Assembly: GCA_964480915.1 (NCBI GenBank)
Contig: CAYZRS010000005.1
Location: forward strand, 62,001-126,000
Direction: 5' to 3'
DNA from: CAWGCE01 sp964480915
GTDB taxonomy: Bacteria; Planctomycetota; Planctomycetia; Pirellulales; Pirellulaceae
Length of the DNA: 64,000 bases
Shown: positions 45,062 to 54,648 of the stretch, piece after piece
Layout: each line of letters opens with the position of its first letter
Position numbering within the stretch: position 1 is the first letter of the stretch
The notes under the pieces: model-generated
Seen by the model: only the letters and a program-made list of their open reading frames with translations
The model's database searches: none
Told to the model about the DNA's origin: nothing
Made by a program: the position numbers and the translations under genes

Positions 45062-45652
45062 ATGAATACGCCTGCCCACGTCGCGGCCAGTCTGCTTCTC
45101 TGGCGAAATGAAAGCACCGGGTCGGCCGCTGCCGCGATTACGGTCGGTGCCATTCTGCCCGATGCGCCCATGTTTGGTTTCTACGCCTATCAGAAATTGA
45201 TGGGCCAGAGTGAAGCGAGTATTTGGTCGACGCACTATTTCGCCGATCGCTGGCAATTGCTATTCGACCTCTTCAATTCAGCGCCGCTGATGCTCGTGGT
45301 GATTGGCATCAGCTATGCCTACGGATGGCGGTTCGGCGGTCTGCTGGCAGCAAGCGCCTTACTGCATATCCTTTGCGATTTCCCGTTGCATCATGACGAC
45401 GCCCATCGTCATTTGCTGCCACTGACTCACTGGCGATTTGCGAGCCCGGTCTCCTACTGGGACCCTAAACATTTCGGACACATCTTCATGTGGTTCGAAC
45501 TAACCTTTGCGCTGGGTAGCTGCATCTTTGTGATGCGCACGTCGCCCCACCATGCGATCCGCGCCGTCGCGATCGGAACCCTAACGCTGTACTTGATCGG
45601 CATGGCCTTCGCCGCGCTCGTCTGGCTGCCGCAACTCAATCAGATCGAGTAA
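45062..45652 (+). CDS. Membrane protein resembling DUF457/YdjM-type metal-dependent hydrolases
   Basis: The product has 196 residues and four or five hydrophobic segments. Near the N-terminus MNTPAHVAASLLLW and AILPDAPMF recall the TPxH and PD signature of the YdjM/DUF457 group. A central LHILCDFPLHHDDAHRHLLP supplies the His/Asp cluster of that group. These proteins are annotated as membrane-bound hydrolases, but activity is mostly unproven. It begins 12 bases after the aminopeptidase stop and converges on the DinB-like gene 27 bases later. Family assignment is tentative. Confidence 0.6.
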   Translation: MNTPAHVAASLLLWRNESTGSAAAAITVGAILPDAPMFGFYAYQKLMGQSEASIWSTHYFADRWQLLFDLFNSAPLMLVVIGISYAYGWRFGGLLAASALLHILCDFPLHHDDAHRHLLPLTHWRFASPVSYWDPKHFGHIFMWFELTFALGSCIFVMRTSPHHAIRAVAIGTLTLYLIGMAFAALVWLPQLNQIE

Positions 45653-45679
45653 CTGACGGGGATTGCGAACGGGGCACCA

Positions 45680-46198
45680 TTACCAATGGTTCTGCTCGCG
45701 CAGCCACAGAATTTGACCAGTATGGTGGCGGATGTGCCACGGATAGTAATTCAATGCCGACCACAACGAGACCGTCTCACCCGATTGCGGATGTACGAAG
45801 GTCCTTTCAAACGACGACTGATTCATCGTCTTGAGCACTTGTGTCCATTTTTGATGGATGCCTTGCAGCAGCCCCAGTGCCGGTGCAATCTCGCCATGTT
45901 GAGCGTCGGGCAGCACGACCCAGTCGGCTTCCTCGTACGCCTTTATCGTCGGATTGTCTTCCGCCAACGTCCATTTGAAACGGATGTAACTGTGGACGTG
46001 GCTATCGGCGACATGGTGCACGATCTGACGAATCGTCCAGTTCTTATATTTCGTATCGAGCCGATCTTCGGATAAACCGGCGACCGCTTGATGCATCCGT
46101 TGAGGCGCGGCAGCGATCTGTTCGATGAGACTCTCCTTCCGTGCTTCACTCCACTCAAGGCACGGGGCGAACGGACCGGCTGGATGATCGGGGACCAT
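45680..46198 (-). CDS. DinB/YfiT-like putative metal-dependent hydrolase (bacillithiol-transferase-like)
   Basis: The product has 172 residues from ATG 46198 with GAAAGG about 10 bases upstream; an in-frame start at 46252 is possible. WTIRQIVHHVADSHVHSYIRFK, a PTIKAYEE segment, FVHPQSG and a C-terminal YPWHIRHHTGQI follow the YfiT pattern, giving three metal-binding His residues of the four-helix DinB fold. B. subtilis YfiT belongs to the thiol-S-transferase group; the cofactor thiol in planctomycetes is unknown, so the reaction is not assigned. Confidence 0.85.
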   Translation of the reverse strand: MVPDHPAGPFAPCLEWSEARKESLIEQIAAAPQRMHQAVAGLSEDRLDTKYKNWTIRQIVHHVADSHVHSYIRFKWTLAEDNPTIKAYEEADWVVLPDAQHGEIAPALGLLQGIHQKWTQVLKTMNQSSFERTFVHPQSGETVSLWSALNYYPWHIRHHTGQILWLREQNHW

Positions 46199-46490
46199 GA
46201 AATGTGACCTTTCGCGTCCTGGCAGTGTGGAAGTCGGCCGTCGATCGACCATTTCAAAAAAGATGACGGCCGGTACGTCCTAGGTTGCCAGCTGGTTTCT
46301 TCGTCAAAATGAGTGGTGCGCATTCTAACGAGCCATGAAAAAAAGGGCAGGCGAAAACGGCCATTGTCCTGTGGCTCGGAAGGGCGAATCCCTGCTTTTG
46401 TACCCAGAATCACGTGGGTTCGGACCGATTTTGGATTACGATGACGATAGGAACATTCGTCCACCGTTCTTTGATTTGAGGGGCTCTTCT

Positions 46491-49400
46491 TTGCATCGCC
46501 TGATTGCTCTCGTTGCTGCGTCCGTCGTCTTCGTCGGAAATGGATTTCTGCTTGCCCAGTCGGCCGACACCGCCCCGCTCGTTGGGCTGCAGCGTCATTT
46601 GCCTTTGGACTACGCCATCACCGGCGATCAAATTGTGACCGCACCGGGCAAGAGTCCGATCGCGGCCACGATCATTATTCGCGATGGTCGCATCCAAGCG
46701 GTCGCACCCGATCTCGACATCCCGAGCGACCTGCGAGTTGTCGATGCCACGGGCAAGCTGATTTACCCCGGCTTCATCGACGGTTATTCAGAACGCTCGA
46801 TCCGCGATTTCAGCAGCACGTCCGGTTATTGGAACGCGAACGTCGTCCCCGAGCGCAGTGCGCTCTATGGCTTCGAGCCCGAAACAGACACTTCGAAGAA
46901 ATGGCGGGCGATCGGTTTTACCGCCCGACTGCTGGCCCCCAAGAGCGGACAGGTGAAGGGAACCAGTGCTGTCATCTCTTGCGGTACTGGTGACCCGGCG
47001 ACACTCGTCATCCATCCCAACGTGGCATTGCACGTTGCGCTGACGACCGTCCGCCGGCGCCACTCGGAAAACTACCCGAGCTCACCGATGGGAGCCGTGG
47101 CGCTGGTGCGGCAAGCATTCTACGATGCGGAATGGTATGGCAAGGCTTGGAAAGCGGCCGCCGCCAACCCCAGAATCGAACGGCCCGATCGCAACGATGC
47201 CTTGGCCGCTTTGGGCGCTTGGACCGATAGCGGTCACCCGATCATCGTCGACTCGTCCAATGAAAGGTACTTTGCCCGCGCCGATCGACTGGGGCGAGAA
47301 TTCAGCCTACCGATCATTGTCCGTGCATCGGGCCGCGAGTACCGGCGACTTGACGATGTGGCCAGCACAGGTCGAGCGGTGATTCTGCCGTTGAACTTCC
47401 CCAAAGCGCCTGCTGTCAGCACTCCCGCCGACGCCGCGTCGGCAACGCTGCAAAGTCTCATGCATTGGGATTTGGCACCCGAAAATCCCGCGAGGCTGGC
47501 CGCCGCTGGCGTTCGCATCGCGTTGACGACCGATGGACTGGCAAAAGAGACGAAGTTTTGGGACCAGCTCCGTCTGGCGATCCGACGTGGCCTTTCAGAA
47601 GAAACAGCATTGGCCGCACTCACGACCACTCCGGCCGACCTGTTCGGCGTCTCCGATCAACTGGGAACGATCGAACCGGGCAAAGCAGCCAACCTCGTGA
47701 TCGCCACCGGCAATCTGTTCACCGATAAGAAAGCCAAAGTTGCCGAAACGTGGATCGCTGGAAAACGCCATCAGATCATCCGCGAACCGATGACCGATCT
47801 CACGGGCGCGTGGCAACTGGAAATCCAACCGAGCCCCGATCAAGACGAAGCGGAGGAAGCAGGCGTCGAGTCGCCATCGCTCACCGTCCGCTTGTCGGGC
47901 AAACCGGGTAAGTACAAGGGAACGATCGCCACCGGCGACGAGTCGGAAAAAGATCGCGTCAAAATCGAAAAGGTGCAACAAGCCGACTCGCGTCTGTCGC
48001 TGCTGTTTGATGGTGAGAAGCTCGCCCAAGAAGGATTCGTCAACGTCACCTTTGTGGTGGTCGAACCGCTCGAACAAGGATCACTGCTCGCCGGTCGTGG
48101 CCACTGGCCCGACGGCACCCTCTTCCGCTGCCAACTTAGCAAACTGGCGACGGAAGATACGGAAGATGCACCCACAGATGCAAACGACGCGCAACCAACC
48201 GCTGACGAAGCGCAAGAGAATGAGGCCGAAGCGGTCGCAGAGGACGCCGACGTCGCAGCGGCAAATGAGACAGAAGATAAAGCAGACGAGGAGGAGTCCG
48301 AAGAAGAGGAGCCACAGGCGCTCTTCGACGTCAACTATCCGCTCGGCGCTTACGGCCGGGACGCTTTGCCGACACGGGCCGAATCGATCGCCTTCACCGG
48401 CGCCACAATTTGGACCAGTGGACCGGACGGCAATCTGGAGAACGGGACGGTCATCGTCTCCAACGGAAAAATTACAGCGGTCGGCACCGACCTGACCATC
48501 CCCGACGGAACCGAAACGATCGATGCGACCGGCAAACATATCTCGCCTGGAATCATCGATTGCCACTCGCATATCGCTACCGATGGTGGCGTGAACGAAG
48601 GGACCCAAGCGGTCACCTGCGAAGTCCGCATCGGAGATTTCATTGACCCGAACGACATTGCCATCTATCGACAGTTGGCCGGCGGTGTCACCATTGCCAA
48701 CGTGCTCCACGGTTCGGCCAATCCAATTGGTGGGCAAAACCAAGTCATCAAGATGCGTTGGGGAGCCAATGGGGAAGCGGCCAAGTTTACGGACGCCCCT
48801 CAGGGCGTCAAATTCGCCTTGGGCGAAAACGTCAAGCAAAGCAACTGGGGCGAAGAGCACACAACGCGTTACCCACAGACTCGGATGGGTGTCGATGAAT
48901 TGCACATCGACGCGTTTCAACGAGCGGTCGCCTACCGTCAGCAGTGGAGTGACTGGAAAACTTCGCCTCAGGGCCTGCCACCTCGATTAGATTTAGAATT
49001 AGAGGCATTGGCAGAGATCATCGAAGGCAAACGCTGGATCCATTGTCACAGCTACCGACAGAGCGAGATCATGGCGCTCATGAAGACCTGCGATCGCTTC
49101 GGCGTCACGATCGGAACCTTCCAACATATCTTGGAAGGATACAAAGTCGCCGACGAAATGGCCAAACGGGGCATCATGGGTAGCTCCTTTTCCGACTGGT
49201 GGGCCTATAAATTTGAGGTCTACGATGCGATTCCATTCAATGGCGCGCTGATGCACAACGCCGGCGTTGTCGTCTCATTCAATTCAGACGACGCCGAGAT
49301 GGGTCGCCGCTTGAATTCAGAAGCGGCCAAGGCCGTACGATACGGCGGAGTGAGCCCGGAGGAGGCACTGAAGTTTGTCACACTCAACCCGGCCAAGCAG

Positions 49401-49712
49401 CTGCGGATCGATGCACGAGTTGGCTCGATCGAAGTCGGTAAAGATGCCGACCTAGTGGTGTGGAATGTCTCGCCACTTTCGATCTATTCGCGAGCCGAAC
49501 AAACCTGGATCGATGGACGCCGGATGTTTGATCGTGAAGAGGATCAACAATTACAACAGCGAGATCGGCAGCGGCATGCAGCGCTGGTCCAAAAAGTCAT
49601 CAAATCGGGCGCGTCCCAACGCAAACCGGGTGAAGACGACAAGAATGACGATGACCTGTGGGCTCAAGCCGATACGTTTTGCCACGGGCATGGGCACGAT
49701 CATGGAGAATAG
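46491..49712 (+). CDS. Exported double-module amidohydrolase (inactive N-terminal plus intact C-terminal module)
   Basis: The product has 1073 residues from TTG 46491, which stands 7 bases after GAGGGG and directly starts a signal peptide (LHRLIALVAASVVFVGNGFLLAQS). An in-frame ATG at 46335 is rejected because it would bury that signal 52 residues inside. Residues about 30-450 are an amidohydrolase module whose first metal motif is lost (PGFIDGYSE instead of PGxxDxHxH). An acidic linker follows (about 560-620). The second module keeps HSH (His692/His694), His851 in IHCHSY, and the SDD near 933, so it should hydrolyse an amide, imide or peptide-like substrate, imidazolonepropionase style. The C-terminus is His-rich (FCHGHGHDHGE). 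The next gene encodes another amidohydrolase-fold protein. Confidence 0.87.
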   Translation: MHRLIALVAASVVFVGNGFLLAQSADTAPLVGLQRHLPLDYAITGDQIVTAPGKSPIAATIIIRDGRIQAVAPDLDIPSDLRVVDATGKLIYPGFIDGYSERSIRDFSSTSGYWNANVVPERSALYGFEPETDTSKKWRAIGFTARLLAPKSGQVKGTSAVISCGTGDPATLVIHPNVALHVALTTVRRRHSENYPSSPMGAVALVRQAFYDAEWYGKAWKAAAANPRIERPDRNDALAALGAWTDSGHPIIVDSSNERYFARADRLGREFSLPIIVRASGREYRRLDDVASTGRAVILPLNFPKAPAVSTPADAASATLQSLMHWDLAPENPARLAAAGVRIALTTDGLAKETKFWDQLRLAIRRGLSEETALAALTTTPADLFGVSDQLGTIEPGKAANLVIATGNLFTDKKAKVAETWIAGKRHQIIREPMTDLTGAWQLEIQPSPDQDEAEEAGVESPSLTVRLSGKPGKYKGTIATGDESEKDRVKIEKVQQADSRLSLLFDGEKLAQEGFVNVTFVVVEPLEQGSLLAGRGHWPDGTLFRCQLSKLATEDTEDAPTDANDAQPTADEAQENEAEAVAEDADVAAANETEDKADEEESEEEEPQALFDVNYPLGAYGRDALPTRAESIAFTGATIWTSGPDGNLENGTVIVSNGKITAVGTDLTIPDGTETIDATGKHISPGIIDCHSHIATDGGVNEGTQAVTCEVRIGDFIDPNDIAIYRQLAGGVTIANVLHGSANPIGGQNQVIKMRWGANGEAAKFTDAPQGVKFALGENVKQSNWGEEHTTRYPQTRMGVDELHIDAFQRAVAYRQQWSDWKTSPQGLPPRLDLELEALAEIIEGKRWIHCHSYRQSEIMALMKTCDRFGVTIGTFQHILEGYKVADEMAKRGIMGSSFSDWWAYKFEVYDAIPFNGALMHNAGVVVSFNSDDAEMGRRLNSEAAKAVRYGGVSPEEALKFVTLNPAKQLRIDARVGSIEVGKDADLVVWNVSPLSIYSRAEQTWIDGRRMFDREEDQQLQQRDRQRHAALVQKVIKSGASQRKPGEDDKNDDDLWAQADTFCHGHGHDHGE

Positions 49713-49722
49713 GCAGCACCGA

Positions 49723-51084
49723 ATGACATACCGTTTTGAACATCCCATCTCCAATTGGTTGCTCATTGCGATCATGGGGACATTCGCCCTACCCTGCGCC
49801 ACGGCATGGGGCGGACCCGAGGTGCCAGGAAAAAAAGAGGAACAAGCCATTCTGATTCGTGGCGTCACCGTTCACACGATCAGCGGCGACATCATCGCAG
49901 ACGGGGCCGTCACCATCATTGATGGGAAGATCGGTTCGGTCGGAACGACCGACGAAATCGCCGTTCCGACCGATGCAAGGGTCATCGAATTCGACGACGA
50001 TCAGCCTCACCATCTTTACCCCGGCTTGATCGACGCCGACACGGCATTGGGCCTGGTGGAAATCGAAGCCGTGCGGGCGACGAAGGACACCACCGAAACG
50101 GGGGAACTGAACCCGAACGCGAAAGCGCTCACCGCTTTCAATCCGGACAGTGAACTCATCCCGGTCGCTCGTGCGGAAGGTGTGCTTATTGGCCTCGTCG
50201 TGCCACGTGGCCGGCTGCTCCGCGGGCAATCGGCGTTGATGATGCTGGACGGTTGGACGGGTGATGACATGGCGTTAGAACCAGCGGCTGGCATGCATCT
50301 TTCCTGGCCGTCGCCCGTTCGTGGTCGGTCATGGGAAAATGATGACTCGACCGATGAGCGTCGCAAACGCCATCGCGAGCGGCTAGAAAAAATTGGCGAA
50401 TTTTTTGAGCAAGCGAAAATCTACCGGACGGCTCGCGCTGATGAATCGGTCCATGCCAAATATGACCCGCGTTTTGACTCGCTTGTGCCCGTGATTGCCG
50501 GTGAGCAACGGCTATTCGTTCATGCCAACGACGTTCGGCAGATCGAAGAGGCGATCGCGTTTGCCGTCGAACATGACTTGAAGATTGTGATCGTGGGTGG
50601 CTATGACGCGGAACTGTGCGCCGAACTGCTGATTCAGCATGAAGTGCCCGTCATCGTGACCGGCACGCATCGCTTACCCAGAAACCGGCACGCCGCTTAC
50701 GACGAACCATTCACGTTACCGGCTCGATTGAAAGCGGCCGGCGTCACCTACTGCCTATCCGGCTATGACCGATTTTCCGCAGCGGGAGTTCGTAATCTAA
50801 CGCAACACGCAGGCACAGCGGCTGCCTTTGGGCTGGAACCGGAAGAGGCGGTGCGCGCCATCACGTTGGCCGCGGCCGAAGTCCTCGGTGTCGCCGATCG
50901 CATCGGCTCGATCGAAAAAGGTAAGGACGCGACGCTCATCATTGCCGATGGCGACGTCTTAGAAATTCATGCCAACATCTCCCATGCGTTCATCCAAGGG
51001 CGAGCCGTCGACCTCGACAACAGGCATAAGCGGCTCTACCGCAAGTATCAGCAGAAGTACGAGCGGCTTGAAACGGAGCCATAG
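49723..51084 (+). CDS. Exported amidohydrolase-like protein lacking the HxH metal motif
   Basis: The product has 453 residues from ATG 49723; ATG 49702 and 49690 are in frame and overlap the upstream stop. A signal peptide (NWLLIAIMGTFALPCATAWG) is visible. The amidohydrolase frame is clear: the N-terminal beta sandwich (IRGVTVHTISGDIIADGAVTI), PGLIDADTA near residue 99 where HxH should be, LFVHANDVRQIEEA, and a C-terminal RIGSIEKGKDATLIIADGD. It lacks the HxH ligands, so it is probably not a standard hydrolase; it could pair with the upstream protein as a pseudoenzyme subunit. Codon 1 lies 10 bases after that gene's stop. Confidence 0.8.
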   Translation: MTYRFEHPISNWLLIAIMGTFALPCATAWGGPEVPGKKEEQAILIRGVTVHTISGDIIADGAVTIIDGKIGSVGTTDEIAVPTDARVIEFDDDQPHHLYPGLIDADTALGLVEIEAVRATKDTTETGELNPNAKALTAFNPDSELIPVARAEGVLIGLVVPRGRLLRGQSALMMLDGWTGDDMALEPAAGMHLSWPSPVRGRSWENDDSTDERRKRHRERLEKIGEFFEQAKIYRTARADESVHAKYDPRFDSLVPVIAGEQRLFVHANDVRQIEEAIAFAVEHDLKIVIVGGYDAELCAELLIQHEVPVIVTGTHRLPRNRHAAYDEPFTLPARLKAAGVTYCLSGYDRFSAAGVRNLTQHAGTAAAFGLEPEEAVRAITLAAAEVLGVADRIGSIEKGKDATLIIADGDVLEIHANISHAFIQGRAVDLDNRHKRLYRKYQQKYERLETEP

Positions 51085-51475
51085 ACGCCGGTCGCTGCTG
51101 GACATCTCCAGCGAATTCGAACGACTTGCCGGGCTGCGAAGTTTTTGAAATCGTCATCGCTGTGCGAAAACGTGCGCCGCACAGATGGATCGCCTCTGCT
51201 GCCGGTCGCTGCAGAATCGGCAATTCGATCGGAAATGGCGGTGATCGGCAGGCGTCTGCGGTCGCGACAGCGCTCCTAGGAACGAGACAAATCGACCGAG
51301 AGGTCTGCAGAAAGTTGTGAAAAGTGACGATCGCATGTCGTGCGAGCAGTCGGAATGGTATAAAAGGCGGCAGCGAAGGAGGGGATCATGATGCTTGCAA
51401 CTGGAATCCAATCACCCTGGTGATCGATTTCACCGTCGCCTTCCTGCTGATTTCTCAAAACCGGAAGGAAGAGCT
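51085..51475. other. 391-bp intergenic region with an extended -10 promoter
   Basis: The only clear signal is TGGTATAAA (TATAAA 51359-51364), an extended -10 element about 112 bases before the next start. A good -35 is missing. No gene or repeat is seen. Confidence 0.5.
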
Positions 51476-52915
51476 ATGCGTGCCACACAAGCGGCTTTTG
51501 TCTGCGTTTTTAGCCTGATCGCCTCGACTGTTGCCTGGGGTCAGATCGCCGAGGTAGGGCGACTGGGGATCGACGGAACACGTGATGTCTGGTCCGACGG
51601 CACCCACGCCTTCATCAACACCGCCTCTCAATTATTCACGATCGATATTTCCGATCCGACACAACCGACGGTCCTGTCCCAGATTTCGGCTTCTGGTGGC
51701 AACGACGTCAAGACGGCCAATGGATACGCCTACGCGGGCTCGGTCGAAATCTATGACATTAGCAATCCGACGTCACCCAGCAGTGTCGCTTCTCTACCCG
51801 GCAATGGTCACAACGTGTTTGTCGACAACGATCGGCTCTATATCGCCAATGTCAATGATGTCGTGCCGGTGTATGACGTAAGCGATCCGACCAACCCACA
51901 ATTCATCAACAATATTTCAATGGGAGGCGGATTCGCCGTGCACGACATTACGGTCGTTGACGGCAGGCTCTATGCGTCGGGCATCGGTTCCGGCGAAACA
52001 AAGATTTTTGACGTGAGCAACCTTACAGGACAGCAACAACCGCCGTTGCTTGCCTCTTGGGTGTCCGGCTCTGCAACGCACAGCAGTTGGCCCACAGATG
52101 ATGGCAACTCCCTGGTCGTCGCGCGAGAAAACTCGGTGGGCGATATTCGAATTTGGGACATTAGTGATCTCTCGAACCCCACACTCCAATCGACCATTGA
52201 AGATTCCGATTTCGGCGCGTCGGCATTCTCGCCCCACAACCCACTCCTCGTCGGCGACACGCTTTACGTTTCTTGGTACCAGGCTGGCCTGCAAGTTTTT
52301 GACATTTCCGATCGCAGCAATCCAGTGCAGCTGGGTAGTTTTGACTCATCAGCCGTCTGGGGCGTTTACCCCTATTTGGGTCCCGATCGCATTTTGCTCA
52401 GCGATTTCAACACTGACGACCTCATCATCGTGGACGTGCGTGACGTGTTGAAGGATGGTGACTTCGACGGCGATAGCCGCCTCACCTGCACCGACATTGA
52501 TGCGTTGGTTGAGCAAGTTGTGAATGGTTCGACCGATTTACACTTTGATACGAACGCCGATGGCAGCGTCACCGCGGCCGATATCACCGCATGGCTGGCC
52601 GTCGCTGGTGCGGCCAATCAACCTTCCGGAGCGGCCTACTTGCCGGGCGACGCTAATTTGGACGGCCTGGTGGATGGGGAAGATTTCTTGATTTGGAATG
52701 CCAACAAGTTCACATCCCAGGCGGCCTGGTGCAGCGGTGACTTCAATGCGGATGGTCTTGTGAATGGGGGTGATTTTCTGGAATGGAATGCCAACAAATT
52801 CAGTGCGGCTGACGTTGCCGCCGTGCCAGAACCGACTCATTTGTTGTTGTGGCTGGGTTGCTTCACCTGCTGGATGACCCGTCGGACGAATCCTCGGGCT
52901 TCCACAAAGCGGTAG
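51476..52915 (+). CDS. Exported LVIVD-repeat protein with dockerin cassette and PEP-CTERM anchor
   Basis: The product has 479 residues from ATG 51476, preceded by GGAAGGAAGAG; the open frame extends further upstream but the signal peptide (MRATQAAFVCVFSLIASTVAWG) fixes the start. The N-terminal 330 residues hold five LVIVD-type repeats (ISDPTQPTVLSQI, ISNPTSPSSVASL, VSDPTNPQFINNI, ISDLSNPTLQSTI, ISDRSNPVQLGSF), a beta-propeller. Dockerin-like EF-hand pairs follow (FDGDSRLTCTDIDALV; GDANLDGLVDGEDFLIW; GDFNADGLVNGGDFLEW). VPEP, a hydrophobic run and RRTNPR end the protein as a PEP-CTERM tag. It is a surface protein of unknown partner. Confidence 0.86.
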   Translation: MRATQAAFVCVFSLIASTVAWGQIAEVGRLGIDGTRDVWSDGTHAFINTASQLFTIDISDPTQPTVLSQISASGGNDVKTANGYAYAGSVEIYDISNPTSPSSVASLPGNGHNVFVDNDRLYIANVNDVVPVYDVSDPTNPQFINNISMGGGFAVHDITVVDGRLYASGIGSGETKIFDVSNLTGQQQPPLLASWVSGSATHSSWPTDDGNSLVVARENSVGDIRIWDISDLSNPTLQSTIEDSDFGASAFSPHNPLLVGDTLYVSWYQAGLQVFDISDRSNPVQLGSFDSSAVWGVYPYLGPDRILLSDFNTDDLIIVDVRDVLKDGDFDGDSRLTCTDIDALVEQVVNGSTDLHFDTNADGSVTAADITAWLAVAGAANQPSGAAYLPGDANLDGLVDGEDFLIWNANKFTSQAAWCSGDFNADGLVNGGDFLEWNANKFSAADVAAVPEPTHLLLWLGCFTCWMTRRTNPRASTKR

Positions 52916-52968
52916 CCAGGGAATTGCAAGTCGCGGAAACACTGGTCACAATTTGGAATGGAGAACCG

Positions 52969-53199
52969 ATGACCAAGGGAATCGTGATGAAGGCAACGAA
53001 TAATTTTATCCCCTGCCCCGTCTGTGGGACCAAGTTCGATATCGGCTTGACGTTGGCAATGCCGTTCTGTTCGGAACGTTGTCAGAAGGTTGATCTGAAC
53101 CGCTGGATGGAAGAAGAATACGGCGTGCCTTGGGATGCGCCGCTTGATGAGGAAGAGTACGAAGAATCGTCGGGCCATCCGGACGAATCCTCCAATTGA
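52969..53199 (+). CDS. yacG: DNA gyrase inhibitor / zinc-binding protein YacG
   Basis: The product has 76 residues from ATG 52969, with TGGAGA just upstream; the open frame extends to 52849 but overlaps the preceding gene. The four zinc Cys lie in CPVCGTKF...FCSERC, the exact CxxC-x15-CxxxC of YacG, followed by DLNRWMEEEYG. The C-terminus is acidic. YacG binds the GyrB subunit and blocks its DNA binding in E. coli. It lies 53 bases after the LVIVD-repeat gene. Confidence 0.9.
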   Translation: MTKGIVMKATNNFIPCPVCGTKFDIGLTLAMPFCSERCQKVDLNRWMEEEYGVPWDAPLDEEEYEESSGHPDESSN

Positions 53200-53251
53200 A
53201 GTTTGCCAACTTTCTTTTGGCTTCGCATGCTTTGCGTGGAGATAGTTCGAA

Positions 53252-54499
53252 TTGAATCCCGAATCGGAAGAGCAACGACGGATCAAGCGCGAGTTAGAAA
53301 AGCAGGAGCGCTATCCCTGGCTGCTCCTGTTTCAGTGCTTCCAAGCGGCCACGCATCCGCAGGTGTTGGCGCTGGCGATTCTCGGCGCCATCGCCACCAC
53401 AGCCGGCTGGCGGTTGGCGGACAAAGCCATCCTCAAAACGGCACACAAGATCGAGTTCGCTCAGGTCGAATCGGATAGCGCGTCGTTTGCTAAGTGGCCG
53501 GGCCAGCGCACCGCGACGAAAACGTGGCATCCGACGGCTCTGACCGAGTGGCTGGCTCCCATCGAAACCAGTTGGGGGCCACCACCTGATGGCATTTGGT
53601 CGATCCCGCGACGTTTCGTCGGTCCGGTGCATGGCATCGCTCGGCGCGAGCGGACGCGTTGGACCTCGCTCTATTATCTGCTGGGCGGCCTGTGGACCGT
53701 CTTGGTCTGGAGCGGATTTGGTGTCGCCATCTCACGCATGGCGGCTCAGCGCTACACGCGTGATGAAGCCGTGAGTGCCTTGGACGGATTCCGCTATGCT
53801 CAGTCAAAAATCGTCGCGAGTCTGGGCGGCATGCTGTGCCCGCTGGTCGCCATCTTGGTACTCACGCTCCCCATGATGGGACTCGGCCTATTGATGAGAT
53901 TTGACGCCGGATTGGTCATTGCCGGCATCTTGTGGCTGTTCACCGTACCGATCGGATTTGTGTTGTCGATCGTCATCTTGGGGTTGCTGTTCGGCTGGCC
54001 GTTGATTTGGGGTGCTGTCGCGGTCGATTCTTCAGATGGATTCGACGCCGTGAGCCGCTCGTATGCGTACACATTTCAACGACCATTGCACTATTTGGCC
54101 TATGCCATTCTGGCCGTGCTGGTCGGCATCCTGGGCTGGTTCGTCGTGTGGATCCTGAGTGAATTGGTCGCCAATGTGGGGCTGTGGGCGGCCAGTGTGA
54201 CGACAGGGCGGGAACGAATGGCCCAATTATTGGCCGCCCCGACCAGCGCGGACGCGTCCGGTTCAGCCGCTCTCGCAGCGAAATTCATCTCGTTTTGGAA
54301 TGGGCTCATCCGCACTGTCGCCAGCGGATACGGCTACTCTTACTTCTGGAGTGCCACGACGGCGATTTACCTCCTGCTGCGGCATCAGGTCGACCATGTC
54401 GAGCTGGACGAAATCAAGCTTGCCAGCGACATCGGTGTCGGCACTTCTGTGGCCCCGGGTGCCGGCTCGAAAACAGCGTTCTCGCCGCCTTCCTCGTAA
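53252..54499 (+). CDS. Multi-span membrane protein of unknown function
   Basis: The product has 415 residues from TTG 53252. A charged N-terminus (EEQRRIKRELEKQERYPWLLLFQ) is followed by about seven hydrophobic segments: near 30-53, 145-165, 190-215, 220-260, 280-305 and 350-375. A charged loop lies between the first and second (55-140). No catalytic motif is visible and no family was recognised. It lies 52 bases after yacG and 149 before sucC. The long hydrophobic series argues for a real gene; function is open. Confidence 0.75.
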   Translation: MNPESEEQRRIKRELEKQERYPWLLLFQCFQAATHPQVLALAILGAIATTAGWRLADKAILKTAHKIEFAQVESDSASFAKWPGQRTATKTWHPTALTEWLAPIETSWGPPPDGIWSIPRRFVGPVHGIARRERTRWTSLYYLLGGLWTVLVWSGFGVAISRMAAQRYTRDEAVSALDGFRYAQSKIVASLGGMLCPLVAILVLTLPMMGLGLLMRFDAGLVIAGILWLFTVPIGFVLSIVILGLLFGWPLIWGAVAVDSSDGFDAVSRSYAYTFQRPLHYLAYAILAVLVGILGWFVVWILSELVANVGLWAASVTTGRERMAQLLAAPTSADASGSAALAAKFISFWNGLIRTVASGYGYSYFWSATTAIYLLLRHQVDHVELDEIKLASDIGVGTSVAPGAGSKTAFSPPSS

Positions 54500-54575
54500 T
54501 TCGTCCCGCGTATCGAATGCTTTTTGGCGCCGAAAAAGTTCTGGCCGATCCCGGCTGGTGGGAGCCTCGTTGTCC

Positions 54576-54604
54576 TTGACCCTATTCTTAGGCACGACGA
54601 TAAT
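54576..54604 (+). promoter_or_regulatory. Sigma70-like promoter of sucCD
   Basis: TTGACC (54576-54581), 17-base spacer, GATAAT (54599-54604), about 40 bases ahead of the sucC start codon. This predicts a short leader of roughly 38 bases. Confidence 0.7.
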
Positions 54605-54648
54605 CCGGGGCTTATTGTTACGTCACGCAGGACCAAGGCATTTATCCC

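Noticed and set aside
46335..46490. ATG start for the double amidohydrolase 52 codons upstream
   Set aside because: It would place the signal peptide inside the protein; TTG 46491 has GAGGGG seven bases before it and starts the signal peptide directly.
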